This document shows positions 20,351 through 29,163 of a stretch of DNA of 64,000 bases, piece after piece (within the stretch, counting starts at the first letter, position 1; each line of letters begins with the position of its first letter). Under the pieces are notes generated by a model, which saw only the letters and a list, made by a program, of their open reading frames with translations, did no database searches and was not told the DNA's origin. The position numbers and the translations under genes were made by a program. The stretch is from Mycobacterium sp. DL99 (GTDB lineage Bacteria > Actinomycetota > Actinomycetes > Mycobacteriales > Mycobacteriaceae), in the NCBI RefSeq assembly GCF_004762045.1, contig NZ_SJOM01000007.1, forward strand, positions 2,289,555-2,353,554, in the 5' to 3' direction.

Positions 20351-21472
20351 TCAGGTGTTGTCGGCATTGCTGCGCGGGAAGCCGCCGCCCTGCGGGAAGA
20401 GCGGGAAGACGACGTCATCGAAGCTCTCGGCATCTCCGGCAGTTCGGTTCACCGTCGCGCCCCACACGTTGCCGTCGGGGGAGAGCTGCAACGCCCAGGC
20501 GTGACCGCGCACGTTCTCCCGGACCACCTCCGGGTCGCCGGTGACCGCGCCGGTGTCGGGCGCCAGCCGCACGGCGACGGTCTTCTTGGAGTTGACCAGG
20601 TTGACCAACACCGTGCCCTCCAGGGCGGCGCACCCGGCGACTCCCGGTCGGTCCGGCCAGGTCCACACCGTGGACACCTTGGAATCCTTGGTGATCCGCT
20701 GCAGCCGATCTGCGCTCGGAGTGCGGTCGGTGACGTAGAGCGAGCCGTCCGACGAATCGACACACATGGCCCCTGCGGCGCCCAGACCGCTGAGCGCCGT
20801 GGTGACCGGGGCCTGGTTGACCGTGGTGGGCTGCTCGATGCGCAGCACCTTGCCGGCCAGTGATCCAGGATCGGCGCCCAGTGCCGGATCGCCCGCATCA
20901 CCCGTCTGCACCAGCAGGGTGGTCTTGCTGGTGAAGGTCAGCGACCCCATATTGCCGCTGGCGCCCTTCGGGATGCCGGTGAGAATCGGCTTCGGCACGT
21001 CGCCGTCGGCAATGCGTATCACCCGGTTGTCGGTCGGCGTGCTGACGTACGCGTACATCAACCGGTCCTGGCCGTAGGTCGGCGACAACACGATGTCCAT
21101 CAGGCCGCCGTCACCGGACGGATCGACCGGGATCGTCACCTTGACCTTCGGTTCGGCCTTCACCGACACCTGCTTGACCGCGCCGGTGAGCCGCTCGCCG
21201 ACCAGGGCGGACTGGCTGTCGGGGAGCATGATCAAACCGCTGGTGCTGTCCAGGCAGCCCTGCATCACGCCCGTTGCCTTGCATTCCTTGGGGAACGGCT
21301 TGGCCGGCAGTGGTGGCGGAGGCGGTGGCGTCGTGGTCGGCCCCGGCTCCATCTTCGGTGCAGTGGTGAAAGGCTCGGACTGGGCCGCGTCGAAACGGGC
21401 ACAGCCCGAACCGACCAGCATCGCGGCACACAGAACGGCGGCCACCCCCGTCATCCGCCGGCGCGATTTCAT
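20351..21472 (-). CDS. lppZ: Lipoprotein LppZ (glucose/sorbosone dehydrogenase-like beta-propeller)
   Basis: 373 residues. The N terminus is a lipoprotein signal (positively charged MKSRRR, hydrophobic stretch, lipobox VGSGC), so the protein is anchored outside the membrane. A proline-rich linker (TTTPPPPPPLPAKP) leads to a beta-propeller with GDGGLMDIVLSPTYGQDRLMY, VQTGDAGDPALGADPGSL and GKVLRIE, which match PQQ-dependent sugar dehydrogenase-like proteins. Catalysis has not been established for LppZ. A TAATCT element seven bases before the ATG on the minus strand (21480-21485) suggests a leaderless transcript. Matches Rv3006. Confidence 0.92.
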   Translation of the reverse strand: MKSRRRMTGVAAVLCAAMLVGSGCARFDAAQSEPFTTAPKMEPGPTTTPPPPPPLPAKPFPKECKATGVMQGCLDSTSGLIMLPDSQSALVGERLTGAVKQVSVKAEPKVKVTIPVDPSGDGGLMDIVLSPTYGQDRLMYAYVSTPTDNRVIRIADGDVPKPILTGIPKGASGNMGSLTFTSKTTLLVQTGDAGDPALGADPGSLAGKVLRIEQPTTVNQAPVTTALSGLGAAGAMCVDSSDGSLYVTDRTPSADRLQRITKDSKVSTVWTWPDRPGVAGCAALEGTVLVNLVNSKKTVAVRLAPDTGAVTGDPEVVRENVRGHAWALQLSPDGNVWGATVNRTAGDAESFDDVVFPLFPQGGGFPRSNADNT

Positions 21473-21608
21473 GCCCGCCAGATTACGGATGCCTCGGCAG
21501 TGCGCGCCACGTCGGCACCTTGTGCCGCGTCCATAGCAGCCTGATACCAGGCAGAAGCGCCGGGGTAAATACCAGGATCGGACCGACCTTGCACTTACCC
21601 TGGCAGCT

Positions 21609-22451
21609 GTGACCAGTCACTCGCAGGACCCGCAAGCCTGGCAACGACCGGGTTACTCGGACGATTCCGCCAGGCCGGCTGGAGCCAGCCTGGTCGACCC
21701 GGAGGACGACCTGCCGTCGGCGGCGTACGGCGGGGACTTCGAAACCACCGCGATTCCGCGCTACGACTCCAAATCGGGCGACCAGTCGGCGTTCAGCCTG
21801 GTCGCCGACCCTGAGCCACTGCCGTATGTGCAACCGGGCGGACCAGCCCCGATCGGACCCTTCTCGGCTGAACCGGCCGAGATCGAGCGCGACGAATTCG
21901 TCGACGACCGCATCAAGGCCGCCGGGCGGCGGGGCACCCAGGACCTGGGTCTACTGATCCTGCGCGTGGCTCTCGGCGGGTTGATGATCATCCACGGCCT
22001 GCAGAAGGCGTTCGGCTGGTGGGGCGGCCCGGGACTGGACGGATTCAACGCCTCGCTGGGCGAGATGGGCTTCAAGAACGCCGACATCCTGACCTATGCG
22101 GCCACCGGAGGCCAGATCGCCGCCGGTGTCCTACTGGTTCTCGGGCTGTTCACGCCGATCGCGGCTGCCGGCGCACTGGCCTACCTGATCAACGGGTTGC
22201 TCGCCACGGCGATGGCGGCCCATGAGCAGGCCCGGCTCTCGGAAGTCATCACCGACGGCACCGAATACCGGATGATCGTCGTCGTGGCCGCGGCCGCGAT
22301 CATCCTGACCGGCCCGGGTCGCTACGGATTCGACGCCGGTCGAGGCTGGGCCCGGCGGCCCTTCGTCGGATCCTTCGTGGCCCTGTTGCTCGGCGTGGCC
22401 GGCGGCATCGCCATCTGGGTGCTGCTCAACGGCGGCAACCCGCTCGCCTGA
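21609..22451 (+). CDS. DoxX-family membrane protein (Rv3005c-like)
   Basis: 280 residues. The first 110 or so are acidic, proline-rich and probably disordered and cytosolic. The rest is a four-helix DoxX domain: LGLLILRVALGGLMIIHGLQ, FGWWGGPGLDGFNASL, AAGVLLVLGLFTPIAAAGAL and YRMIVVVAAAAIILTGPGRY; a final hydrophobic helix near the C terminus adds a fifth. In M. tuberculosis Rv3005c associates with SodA and SseA in a membrane oxidoreductase complex against oxidative stress. GTG at 21609 follows TACCCT (21596-21601) by seven bases: predicted leaderless. Convergent with the PH-domain gene. Confidence 0.9.
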   Translation: MTSHSQDPQAWQRPGYSDDSARPAGASLVDPEDDLPSAAYGGDFETTAIPRYDSKSGDQSAFSLVADPEPLPYVQPGGPAPIGPFSAEPAEIERDEFVDDRIKAAGRRGTQDLGLLILRVALGGLMIIHGLQKAFGWWGGPGLDGFNASLGEMGFKNADILTYAATGGQIAAGVLLVLGLFTPIAAAGALAYLINGLLATAMAAHEQARLSEVITDGTEYRMIVVVAAAAIILTGPGRYGFDAGRGWARRPFVGSFVALLLGVAGGIAIWVLLNGGNPLA

Positions 22452-22464
22452 CAGAGCTGAGCCG

Positions 22465-22854
22465 TCAGGCGTAGGGATTCGGTACTCGGCCGCCGCTCAC
22501 CTCGGTAAGCAACGGCAGCGTGGCGAACGTCACGGCGGGCAGGCGCAGGTCGGTTCCGTCGTTCAACTCGGCAATCGCCCATGACGACCGGTCGAACCGC
22601 AGTCCCTTGATCTCGCCCCACGGCACCGTGCGGCTGCGCGTCAGAGAACGTGCGGTGACGGTGTCGGCATCGACAACGGTGCGGTACCGGACGATGGCCG
22701 TGGACAAGGCAATCGGGATCACCAGCAGCACCGAGAATGAAGTCGGATTGCTCAGCACCAGGGTCAGTAGGCCGAGCGTCAGGAAGCCGACTGCCAGGTG
22801 CGCCATGGGCGATATCCGGATGACGACAGGGGCGGTTGCCGAACGTGCGCTCAC
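22465..22854 (-). CDS. cfp6: PH-domain membrane protein (Cfp6-like)
   Basis: 129 residues resembling M. tuberculosis Rv3004 (Cfp6). Two adjacent hydrophobic segments (MAHLAVGFLTLGLLTLVL and FSVLLVIPIALSTAIV, residues 17-52) anchor it in the membrane, followed by a bacterial PH-like domain with TARSLTRSRTVPWGEIKGLRF and LRLPAVTFATLPLL. Function is unknown; such domains often sit in membrane protein complexes. GTG at 22854 is preceded by GGATGAACCC, the same sequence seen before the fbiD ATG, which may place a weak -10 at leaderless distance. Confidence 0.85.
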   Translation of the reverse strand: MSARSATAPVVIRISPMAHLAVGFLTLGLLTLVLSNPTSFSVLLVIPIALSTAIVRYRTVVDADTVTARSLTRSRTVPWGEIKGLRFDRSSWAIAELNDGTDLRLPAVTFATLPLLTEVSGGRVPNPYA

Positions 22855-22916
22855 GGGTTCATCCTTGCACCAGCCGAAGGGCGGTCCTCGCCCATCACCC
22901 CGTCTCCGGCGGCAAT

Positions 22917-22946
22917 TTGACCTTTAACCTGTACGGCAGCTACCGT
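22917..22946 (+). promoter_or_regulatory. Promoter of the ilvB leader transcript
   Basis: TTGACC at 22917-22922 and TACCGT at 22941-22946, 18 bp apart, form a good sigma-A promoter. The -10 ends eight bases before the ATG of the leader peptide, so transcription would begin at or within one or two bases of that ATG, making the leader peptide itself leaderless. The region is in the gap between the divergent PH-domain gene and ilvB. Confidence 0.75.
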
Positions 22947-22954
22947 CGGGTGCT

Positions 22955-23026
22955 ATGCAGACCCCCGGATTGCTCGTAGTAATTGGTTGGCGCGTTGATG
23001 CCGCGCTGGCCCTCTGCCGGGCATAG
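22955..23026 (+). CDS. ilvB leader peptide
   Basis: A 23-codon open frame, [23 protein letters not shown], ending in TAG at 23024-23026. Codons 6-10 read Leu-Leu-Val-Val-Ile (TTG CTC GTA GTA ATT), a run of the three end products of the pathway, several written with codons that are rare at this GC content. It lies 136 bases before ilvB, follows a strong promoter at leaderless distance, and precedes a hairpin with a T run. This is the classical design of a ribosome-mediated attenuator: shortage of charged branched-chain tRNAs stalls the ribosome on these codons and changes RNA folding. The peptide probably has no other function. Confidence 0.85.
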   Translation: MQTPGLLVVIGWRVDAALALCRA

Positions 23027-23045
23027 CAAAACGCATCGACGCGCC
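22989..23045 (+). promoter_or_regulatory. Leader RNA hairpin upstream of the ilvB terminator
   Basis: GGCGCGTTGATGC (22989-23001) pairs with GCATCGACGCGCC (23033-23045) over 13 bp with a single G-U pair. The 5' strand covers leader codons 12-16, immediately after the branched-chain control codons, and the 3' strand touches the first base of the terminator stem. A ribosome stalled at codons 6-10 would cover part of the 5' strand. This fits the 1:2 (pause or protector) hairpin of an attenuator. Which strand acts as antiterminator is not certain from the sequence alone. Confidence 0.65.
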
Positions 23046-23080
23046 ACCCTCGTACAGCTGCCAGCTGACGGGGGTTTTTT
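23046..23080 (+). terminator. Attenuator terminator before ilvB
   Basis: A stem of about 13 base pairs runs from ACCCTCGTACAGCT (23046-23059) to AGCTGACGGGGGT (23063-23075), with a three-base loop GCC, one bulged A and one G-U pair, followed by six T residues (23075-23080). This is a textbook intrinsic terminator 82 bases ahead of the ilvB start codon and inside the leader, so it must be conditional. Together with the leader peptide it forms the attenuator. Confidence 0.85.
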
Positions 23081-23162
23081 GTTTGCCCACAAGCGCACCG
23101 GAATCATTGGAAAATTAAAACTTCCTGAACAGGAATGTGACGCAGACCGTGAAGAGGACATC

Positions 23163-25025
23163 GTGAGCGCACCGACAACGCGACCGCCGGCCCGGTCGGG
23201 ATCAGCGCCTGCCAACGGCGCAGCCAAGGCCAAATCAGAATCCGGGCAGCCCAATCGGGTTGCTCCGCAGCAGCTCACCGGTGCCCAGGCGGTCGTCCGG
23301 TCGCTGGAAGAGCTCGGCGTCGACGTCGTCTTCGGCATCCCCGGCGGCGCCGTGCTGCCGGTTTACGATCCGCTGTTCGACTCGCAGAAGCTGCGCCACG
23401 TGCTGGTCCGCCACGAGCAGGGGGCCGGCCACGCGGCCAGCGGCTACGCGCACGCCACCGGCAAGGTCGGCGTGATGATGGCGACGTCGGGCCCCGGCGC
23501 GACCAACCTGGTCACCCCGCTGGCCGATGCCCAGATGGACTCCATCCCTGTGGTGGCCATCACCGGGCAGGTGGGTCGCGGCCTGATCGGCACCGACGCC
23601 TTCCAGGAAGCCGACATCTCCGGCATCACCATGCCGATCACCAAGCACAACTTCCTGGTGCGCAACGGTGACGACATCGCCCAGGTGATGGCCGAGGCCT
23701 TCCACATCGCCAGTTCTGGGCGCCCGGGTGCGGTGCTCGTCGACATCCCCAAGGACATCCTGCAGGGCCAGTGCACCTTCGCGTGGCCGCCGCAGATGGA
23801 TCTGCCCGGCTACAAGCCGAACACCAAACCGCACAGCCGTCAGGTGCGCGAAGCCGCCAAGCTGATCGCCGCGGCCCGCAAGCCGGTGCTCTACGTCGGC
23901 GGTGGTGTCATCCGCGGTGAGGCCAGTACCGAGCTGCTCGAACTGGCCGAGCTGACCGGTATCCCGGTCGTCACCACGCTGATGGCCCGTGGCGCGTTCC
24001 CGGACAGCCACCCGCAGCACCTGGGGATGCCGGGCATGCACGGCACCGTGGCCGCCGTGGGTGCATTGCAGAAGAGCGACCTGCTGATCGCCCTGGGCAC
24101 CCGGTTCGACGACCGGGTCACCGGCCAGCTGTCCTCGTTCGCCCCTGAGGCGAAGGTGATCCACGCCGACATCGACCCCGCGGAGATCGGCAAGAACCGG
24201 CACGCCGACGTGCCGATCGTGGGTGACGTGAAGGCTGTCATCACCGATCTCATCGAGGTGCTGCGCCGCGACGGAACCACCAGTGCCGCACTGAAAATGG
24301 ACAGCTGGTGGGAGTATCTGTCGGGCCTCAAGTCGACGTACCCGCTGAGCTACGGTCCGCAGAGCGACGGCAGCCTCAGCCCCGAGTACGTCATCGAGAA
24401 GCTGGGCCAGATCGCCGGACCGGAAGCGATCTACGTCGCGGGTGTGGGTCAGCACCAGATGTGGGCCGCGCAGTTCGTCAAGTACGAGAACCCGAAGACT
24501 TGGCTGAACTCCGGCGGGCTGGGCACCATGGGCTTCTCCGTCCCCGCGGCCATGGGCGCCAAGTTCGCCCGTCCCGAGGCCGAGGTGTGGGCCATCGACG
24601 GCGACGGCTGCTTCCAGATGACCAACCAGGAACTGGCTACCTGCGCCATCGAAGGTGCACCGATCAAGGTGGCGTTGATCAACAACGGCAACCTCGGCAT
24701 GGTGCGGCAGTGGCAGACGCTGTTCTACGACCAGCGCTACAGCCAGACCGATTTGGCTACGCACTCACGCCGGATCCCCGACTTCGTCAAGCTGGCCGAG
24801 GCGCTGGGTTGCGTCGGACTGCGCTGCGAGCGGGCCGAAGACGTCGAGGACGTCATCAACCAGGCCCGGGCCATCAACGACCGCCCGGTGGTCATCGACT
24901 TCATCGTCGGTGCCGACGCGCAGGTGTGGCCGATGGTCGCCGCCGGTACCAGCAACGACGAGATCATGGCGGCCCGCGATATCCGGCCGCTGTTCGACGA
25001 GAACGATGAAGAGGGGCATGCCTGA
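23163..25025 (+). CDS. ilvB: Acetolactate synthase large subunit
   Basis: 620 residues. IlvB makes acetolactate or acetohydroxybutyrate from pyruvate, the first common step to valine, leucine and isoleucine, with thiamine diphosphate, FAD and Mg2+. Landmarks: [20 protein letters not shown] and [13 protein letters not shown] (catalytic Glu), FAD-binding middle domain ([12 protein letters not shown]), and the ThDP motif from [15 protein letters not shown] to NNGNLG. The first 35 residues are a variable extension. GTG at 23163 ([10 protein letters not shown]) was chosen because mycobacterial homologues begin the same way; upstream in-frame sequence is the attenuator leader. ilvN overlaps its stop by one base. 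Matches Rv3003c. Confidence 0.97.
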   Translation: MSAPTTRPPARSGSAPANGAAKAKSESGQPNRVAPQQLTGAQAVVRSLEELGVDVVFGIPGGAVLPVYDPLFDSQKLRHVLVRHEQGAGHAASGYAHATGKVGVMMATSGPGATNLVTPLADAQMDSIPVVAITGQVGRGLIGTDAFQEADISGITMPITKHNFLVRNGDDIAQVMAEAFHIASSGRPGAVLVDIPKDILQGQCTFAWPPQMDLPGYKPNTKPHSRQVREAAKLIAAARKPVLYVGGGVIRGEASTELLELAELTGIPVVTTLMARGAFPDSHPQHLGMPGMHGTVAAVGALQKSDLLIALGTRFDDRVTGQLSSFAPEAKVIHADIDPAEIGKNRHADVPIVGDVKAVITDLIEVLRRDGTTSAALKMDSWWEYLSGLKSTYPLSYGPQSDGSLSPEYVIEKLGQIAGPEAIYVAGVGQHQMWAAQFVKYENPKTWLNSGGLGTMGFSVPAAMGAKFARPEAEVWAIDGDGCFQMTNQELATCAIEGAPIKVALINNGNLGMVRQWQTLFYDQRYSQTDLATHSRRIPDFVKLAEALGCVGLRCERAEDVEDVINQARAINDRPVVIDFIVGADAQVWPMVAAGTSNDEIMAARDIRPLFDENDEEGHA

Positions 25026-25537
25026 TGAGCAACTCCACCCCCACCCACACCCTGTCGGTGTTGGTCGAGGACAAGCCCGGCGTGCTCGCCCGGGTGGCCA
25101 CGCTGTTCTCCCGTCGCGGCTACAACATCCAGTCCCTGGCTGTGGGTGCCACCGAGCAGAAGCACCTGTCGCGGATGACGATCGTGGTCAGCGTCGAGGA
25201 ATCGCCGCTGGAGCAGATCACCAAGCAGCTCAACAAGCTGATCAACGTGATCAAGATCGTCGAGCAGGAGGACGACAATTCCGTCTCGCGCGAACTCGCC
25301 CTGATCAAGGTGCGGGCCGATGCGACCAACCGCGGCCAGGTCATCGAAGCAGTGAACCTGTTCCGCGCCAAGGTCGTTGATGTTTCGACCGAGTCCCTGA
25401 CGGTCGAGGCGACCGGTACGGCGGAGAAGCTGGAGGCCCTGCTGCGGGTCCTGGAGCCCTACGGTATCCGCGAGATCGCACAGTCCGGCATGGTGTCGGT
25501 CTCGCGCGGACCCCGTGGTATCAGCGCAGTGAAGTAA
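25025..25537 (+). CDS. ilvN: Acetolactate synthase small (regulatory) subunit
   Basis: 170 residues. The N-terminal ACT domain (TLSVLVEDKPGVLARVATLF, then RRGYNIQSLAVGATE) binds valine for feedback inhibition and stimulates IlvB; the C-terminal domain includes ALIKVRADATNRGQVIEAV and the final PYGIREIAQSGMVSVSRG. The ATG shares one base with the ilvB stop (TGATG), so the two subunits are translationally coupled in a fixed ratio. Typical length. Matches Rv3002c. Confidence 0.97.
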   Translation: MSNSTPTHTLSVLVEDKPGVLARVATLFSRRGYNIQSLAVGATEQKHLSRMTIVVSVEESPLEQITKQLNKLINVIKIVEQEDDNSVSRELALIKVRADATNRGQVIEAVNLFRAKVVDVSTESLTVEATGTAEKLEALLRVLEPYGIREIAQSGMVSVSRGPRGISAVK

Positions 25538-25556
25538 GCACGTCAAGTAGCGTTAA

Positions 25557-26606
<1,050 letters not shown>

Positions 26607-26621
26607 TTTTTCACGCTGACT

Positions 26622-26668
26622 GGCCAGTTATTGCACGCAAGCATTGAAAGCGCGTGCAATAACTGGCC
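26622..26668. terminator. Long inverted repeat after ilvC
   Basis: GGCCAGTTATTGCACGC at 26622-26638 and its exact reverse complement at 26652-26668 form a perfect 17-bp stem with a 13-base loop, 15 bases after the ilvC stop and 10 bases before the end of the convergent small gene. TTT follows on the plus strand. It can serve as a bidirectional terminator between the ilvBNC operon and the minus-strand gene. Confidence 0.75.
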
Positions 26669-26677
26669 TTTCGCGTT

Positions 26678-27016
26678 CTAGACAATTCGGTAGTCGAGCG
26701 CGGCCAGCGTGCGGGACACGTTCCTGCCGTCGGCGCTTCCGGGCAGCTTCCCGGTACCGTCGATCTGCAGACCTTCACCGACCACGCCGTAGAGCTCGGT
26801 CGACACCGGATCGTCAGGCTCGGCCGGCTCGATCCGACCATCCGGGTAGATGCACTGCGCGCGCATGGCCCACAGCTGTTGTGAAGCGGCCACGACGTTG
26901 TAGCCGTGCAACGGCGGACTCACGTGATAGAGCTCCAGGTCGCCCACCGCGAACAACGTCATGATCGGATCCGTGTGGGGGACGGTTCCCACCAACCGCG
27001 CGAAGCCCGTGTTCAC
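26678..27016 (-). CDS. Conserved hypothetical protein, 112 aa
   Basis: I do not recognise a named domain. The 112-residue product has alternating strands (IMTLFAVGDLELYHVSPPLHG, ELYGVVGEGLQIDGTGKLPG) and no signal peptide or membrane helix, so it looks like a small soluble beta-rich protein. Coding is supported by GC-rich third positions and by TAGATT exactly six bases before the GTG on the minus strand (27023-27028), the same leaderless signature as neighbouring real genes. It lies 48 bases downstream of the WrbA-like gene on the same strand and ends at the ilvC terminator. Confidence 0.65.
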   Translation of the reverse strand: MNTGFARLVGTVPHTDPIMTLFAVGDLELYHVSPPLHGYNVVAASQQLWAMRAQCIYPDGRIEPAEPDDPVSTELYGVVGEGLQIDGTGKLPGSADGRNVSRTLAALDYRIV

Positions 27017-27064
27017 CGTTCAAATCTAAGCGGTCCCGGCAGGTCTGCGGCGCAGCAGTTCTCG

Positions 27065-27676
27065 TCAGGAGCTCAGGCGCGCAGCCACGCTGACCACACG
27101 ACGGGCCAGGTGATCCAGCGCGTCGTAGGTGGCGTCGTCGAATTCGCTGATGTTGTCGTGGTTGGCGATCAGGCTCGCGCCGTACGGGTTGCCGTCGACG
27201 AATTTCAGCGGGTCCGTGTAGCCCGGCGGCACGATGATCCCACCCCAGTGCATCAACGTGACGTACAGCGTCAGCAGCGTGGTCTCCTGCCCGCCATGGG
27301 CGGTGTTGGTCGAGGTGAACCCGGCGTAGACCTTGTCGGCGAGCTTGCCCTGCGACCAGAGGCCGCCGAGCGAGTCCAGAAATCCCCGCAATTGCGAAGC
27401 GACAGAACCGAATCGGGTGGGGGAGCCGAAGATCACCGCGTCCGCCCACACGATGTCGTCACCGGTGGCCCTCGGTTGATCTTTGGTGGCTTCGTAATTG
27501 GCGGTCCAGGCCGGATTGTGGGCGAAGGATTCCGGGGCGGCGGTTTCGGCAACAGGGCGCAGCCGCACCTCGGCACCCGCGGCTTCCGCAGTGGCGGTGA
27601 CGCGTCGGGCCATCGTGGTGCCGTGGCCGGTCGCGGAGTAGTAGATGACGGCGACCTTGGGCTTGGTGGTGGTCAT
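27065..27676 (-). CDS. wrbA: WrbA-like NAD(P)H:quinone oxidoreductase
   Basis: 203 residues of the flavodoxin-like WrbA family. The FMN phosphate loop is VAVIYYSATGHGTTMARRV; GSPTRFGSVASQLRGFLDS and the FTSTNTAHGGQETTLLTLY segment are characteristic WrbA motifs. These tetrameric enzymes reduce quinones by two electrons and so limit oxidative cycling. The ATG overlaps the stop of the upstream FAD-dependent oxidoreductase by four bases, so they are cotranscribed. Family assignment is firm; the physiological quinone is not known. Confidence 0.9.
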   Translation of the reverse strand: MTTTKPKVAVIYYSATGHGTTMARRVTATAEAAGAEVRLRPVAETAAPESFAHNPAWTANYEATKDQPRATGDDIVWADAVIFGSPTRFGSVASQLRGFLDSLGGLWSQGKLADKVYAGFTSTNTAHGGQETTLLTLYVTLMHWGGIIVPPGYTDPLKFVDGNPYGASLIANHDNISEFDDATYDALDHLARRVVSVAARLSS

Positions 27677-29109
27677 GGCGCCAGCTTAGGCAGATCCTGG
27701 ATGCCGAACTCGCGTTTCAAGACGGTGCGGGCCGCGTAGAACCCGGCCATCCCGTGCACGCCACCGCCGGGCGGGGTGGCCGACGAGCACAGGTAGACCT
27801 TGGGGATCGGTGTGGTCCAGGGATCGAACCGCGGAGTGGGTCCCAGCAGAGCGCTGGCCATGTTGTTGCCGCCGACCCCGATATCGCCGCCGACCAGATT
27901 GGCGTTGTGTTCGTCCATCCGCGACGCCGGCACGCTGCGTACGGCGACCACGACATCGCGAAAGCCCGGGGCGAACCGTTCGAAGATCCCGGTCACGGTC
28001 TCGGCCATGTCCAGCGTGGAGTTGTTGGGTACGTGGACGTAGGTCCACAACGGGCGGCGGCCGGCGTCATCGATGCGGGAGGGGTCGGCGATATGGGGGA
28101 GTGCGGCCAGCACCATGGGCCACTCGGCGTGGCGGCCTGCGGCGATCTCGGACTCGGCCAGCGCCATCTGGGCGCGGCTGCCGCCCAGGTGCAGCGTCGG
28201 TGCCAGGACCAGACGTGGGTCACGCCAAGGTATCTCGCCGCTCAGCACGAAATCGACCTTCGCTACCCCCGGCCCGTAGGTGTAACGGCGCAACGCCCGG
28301 GCGTAGCGAGGCGGCAGGGTCTGGCCGTAGATCGACAGCAGCGCGGTCGGTGCGGTGTCGTAGAGGACCACTCCCGACGGCGGTTCGGTGACCTCATGTC
28401 CGAGGACCAGTTCGCCGCCGTGTGCGGTGAGATCGGCGATCAGCGCATCGGGGATGGCCTGGGATCCGCCGAGCGGGATGGGCCATCCCACCGCGTGTCC
28501 CAGTGTCGCCAGCATCAACCCGGCGCCTCCCGAAACCAAGGACGGCATTGTTGAGATCGTGTGTGCGGCAACACCACTGAACAGTGCGCGGCCATCCTCG
28601 CCTCTGAGTGACCGCCACAGCGGGGTGCCTTGGGCCAGGAGTCGGGGTGCGACGCGCACCGCCGCGCCCAGAGACGGGGGTATCGACCGTTTGTCACCGA
28701 GGATGAGGCCCACCACGCCATCGCAATCGGCGGCCAGTGGGCCGAGTAGCCGTCGCCAGGAATCTCCCGAGTCCAATTCGGCGCAGGTGCGCTCGATGTC
28801 GCGGTAGCCGACCGCGGCGGGCCGGTCGGTCAGCGGGCTGGCATAGGAGATCTCGGGGACGGCCAGGCGCACCCCGCGGGCCTGCAGGTCGTAGGCGGCG
28901 AAGAACGGCGACGCCAGCGCCAGCGGATGTACTGCCGAACAGATGTCGTGGCTGATGCCCGAAAACTCGGGGTCGCTCACGGTGCGGGCGCCGCCACCCG
29001 GGGTCGGCTGCGCTTCGATCACGCGTACCGACAGTCCGGCTCGGGCGCAGATGACCGCGGCGGACAAGCCGTTGGGGCCGCTACCGACGATTGTGACGTC
29101 CACGCCCAT
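27673..29109 (-). CDS. FAD-dependent oxidoreductase, phytoene-desaturase-like (Rv2997 type)
   Basis: 478 residues. The N-terminal ADP-binding fold is VTIVGSGPNGLSAAVICARAG with the acidic residue in VRVIEAQPTPGGGARTV, typical of carotenoid desaturases and related amine-oxidase-fold flavoproteins. The C terminus has the expected GGVHGMAGFYAART helix that closes the flavin site. No carotenoid synthesis genes are nearby, so the substrate is open; the M. tuberculosis homologue at this position, Rv2997, is also uncharacterised. ATG 29109 was chosen; sequence further upstream is antisense to serA. The gene is divergent from serA, with 54 bases between. Confidence 0.85.
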   Translation of the reverse strand: MGVDVTIVGSGPNGLSAAVICARAGLSVRVIEAQPTPGGGARTVSDPEFSGISHDICSAVHPLALASPFFAAYDLQARGVRLAVPEISYASPLTDRPAAVGYRDIERTCAELDSGDSWRRLLGPLAADCDGVVGLILGDKRSIPPSLGAAVRVAPRLLAQGTPLWRSLRGEDGRALFSGVAAHTISTMPSLVSGGAGLMLATLGHAVGWPIPLGGSQAIPDALIADLTAHGGELVLGHEVTEPPSGVVLYDTAPTALLSIYGQTLPPRYARALRRYTYGPGVAKVDFVLSGEIPWRDPRLVLAPTLHLGGSRAQMALAESEIAAGRHAEWPMVLAALPHIADPSRIDDAGRRPLWTYVHVPNNSTLDMAETVTGIFERFAPGFRDVVVAVRSVPASRMDEHNANLVGGDIGVGGNNMASALLGPTPRFDPWTTPIPKVYLCSSATPPGGGVHGMAGFYAARTVLKREFGIQDLPKLAP

Positions 29110-29163
29110 CAGTACACCGCACGCGGTTCGGCTGTGGTAGGGCCCACACATTAGGCTGTCCGC

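Noticed and set aside
23235..24764. 509-codon open frame antisense to ilvB
   Set aside because: Its translation is rich in His, Arg, Asp and Gly without a domain, as expected for the complement of a GC-rich gene; ilvB on the other strand is unmistakable.
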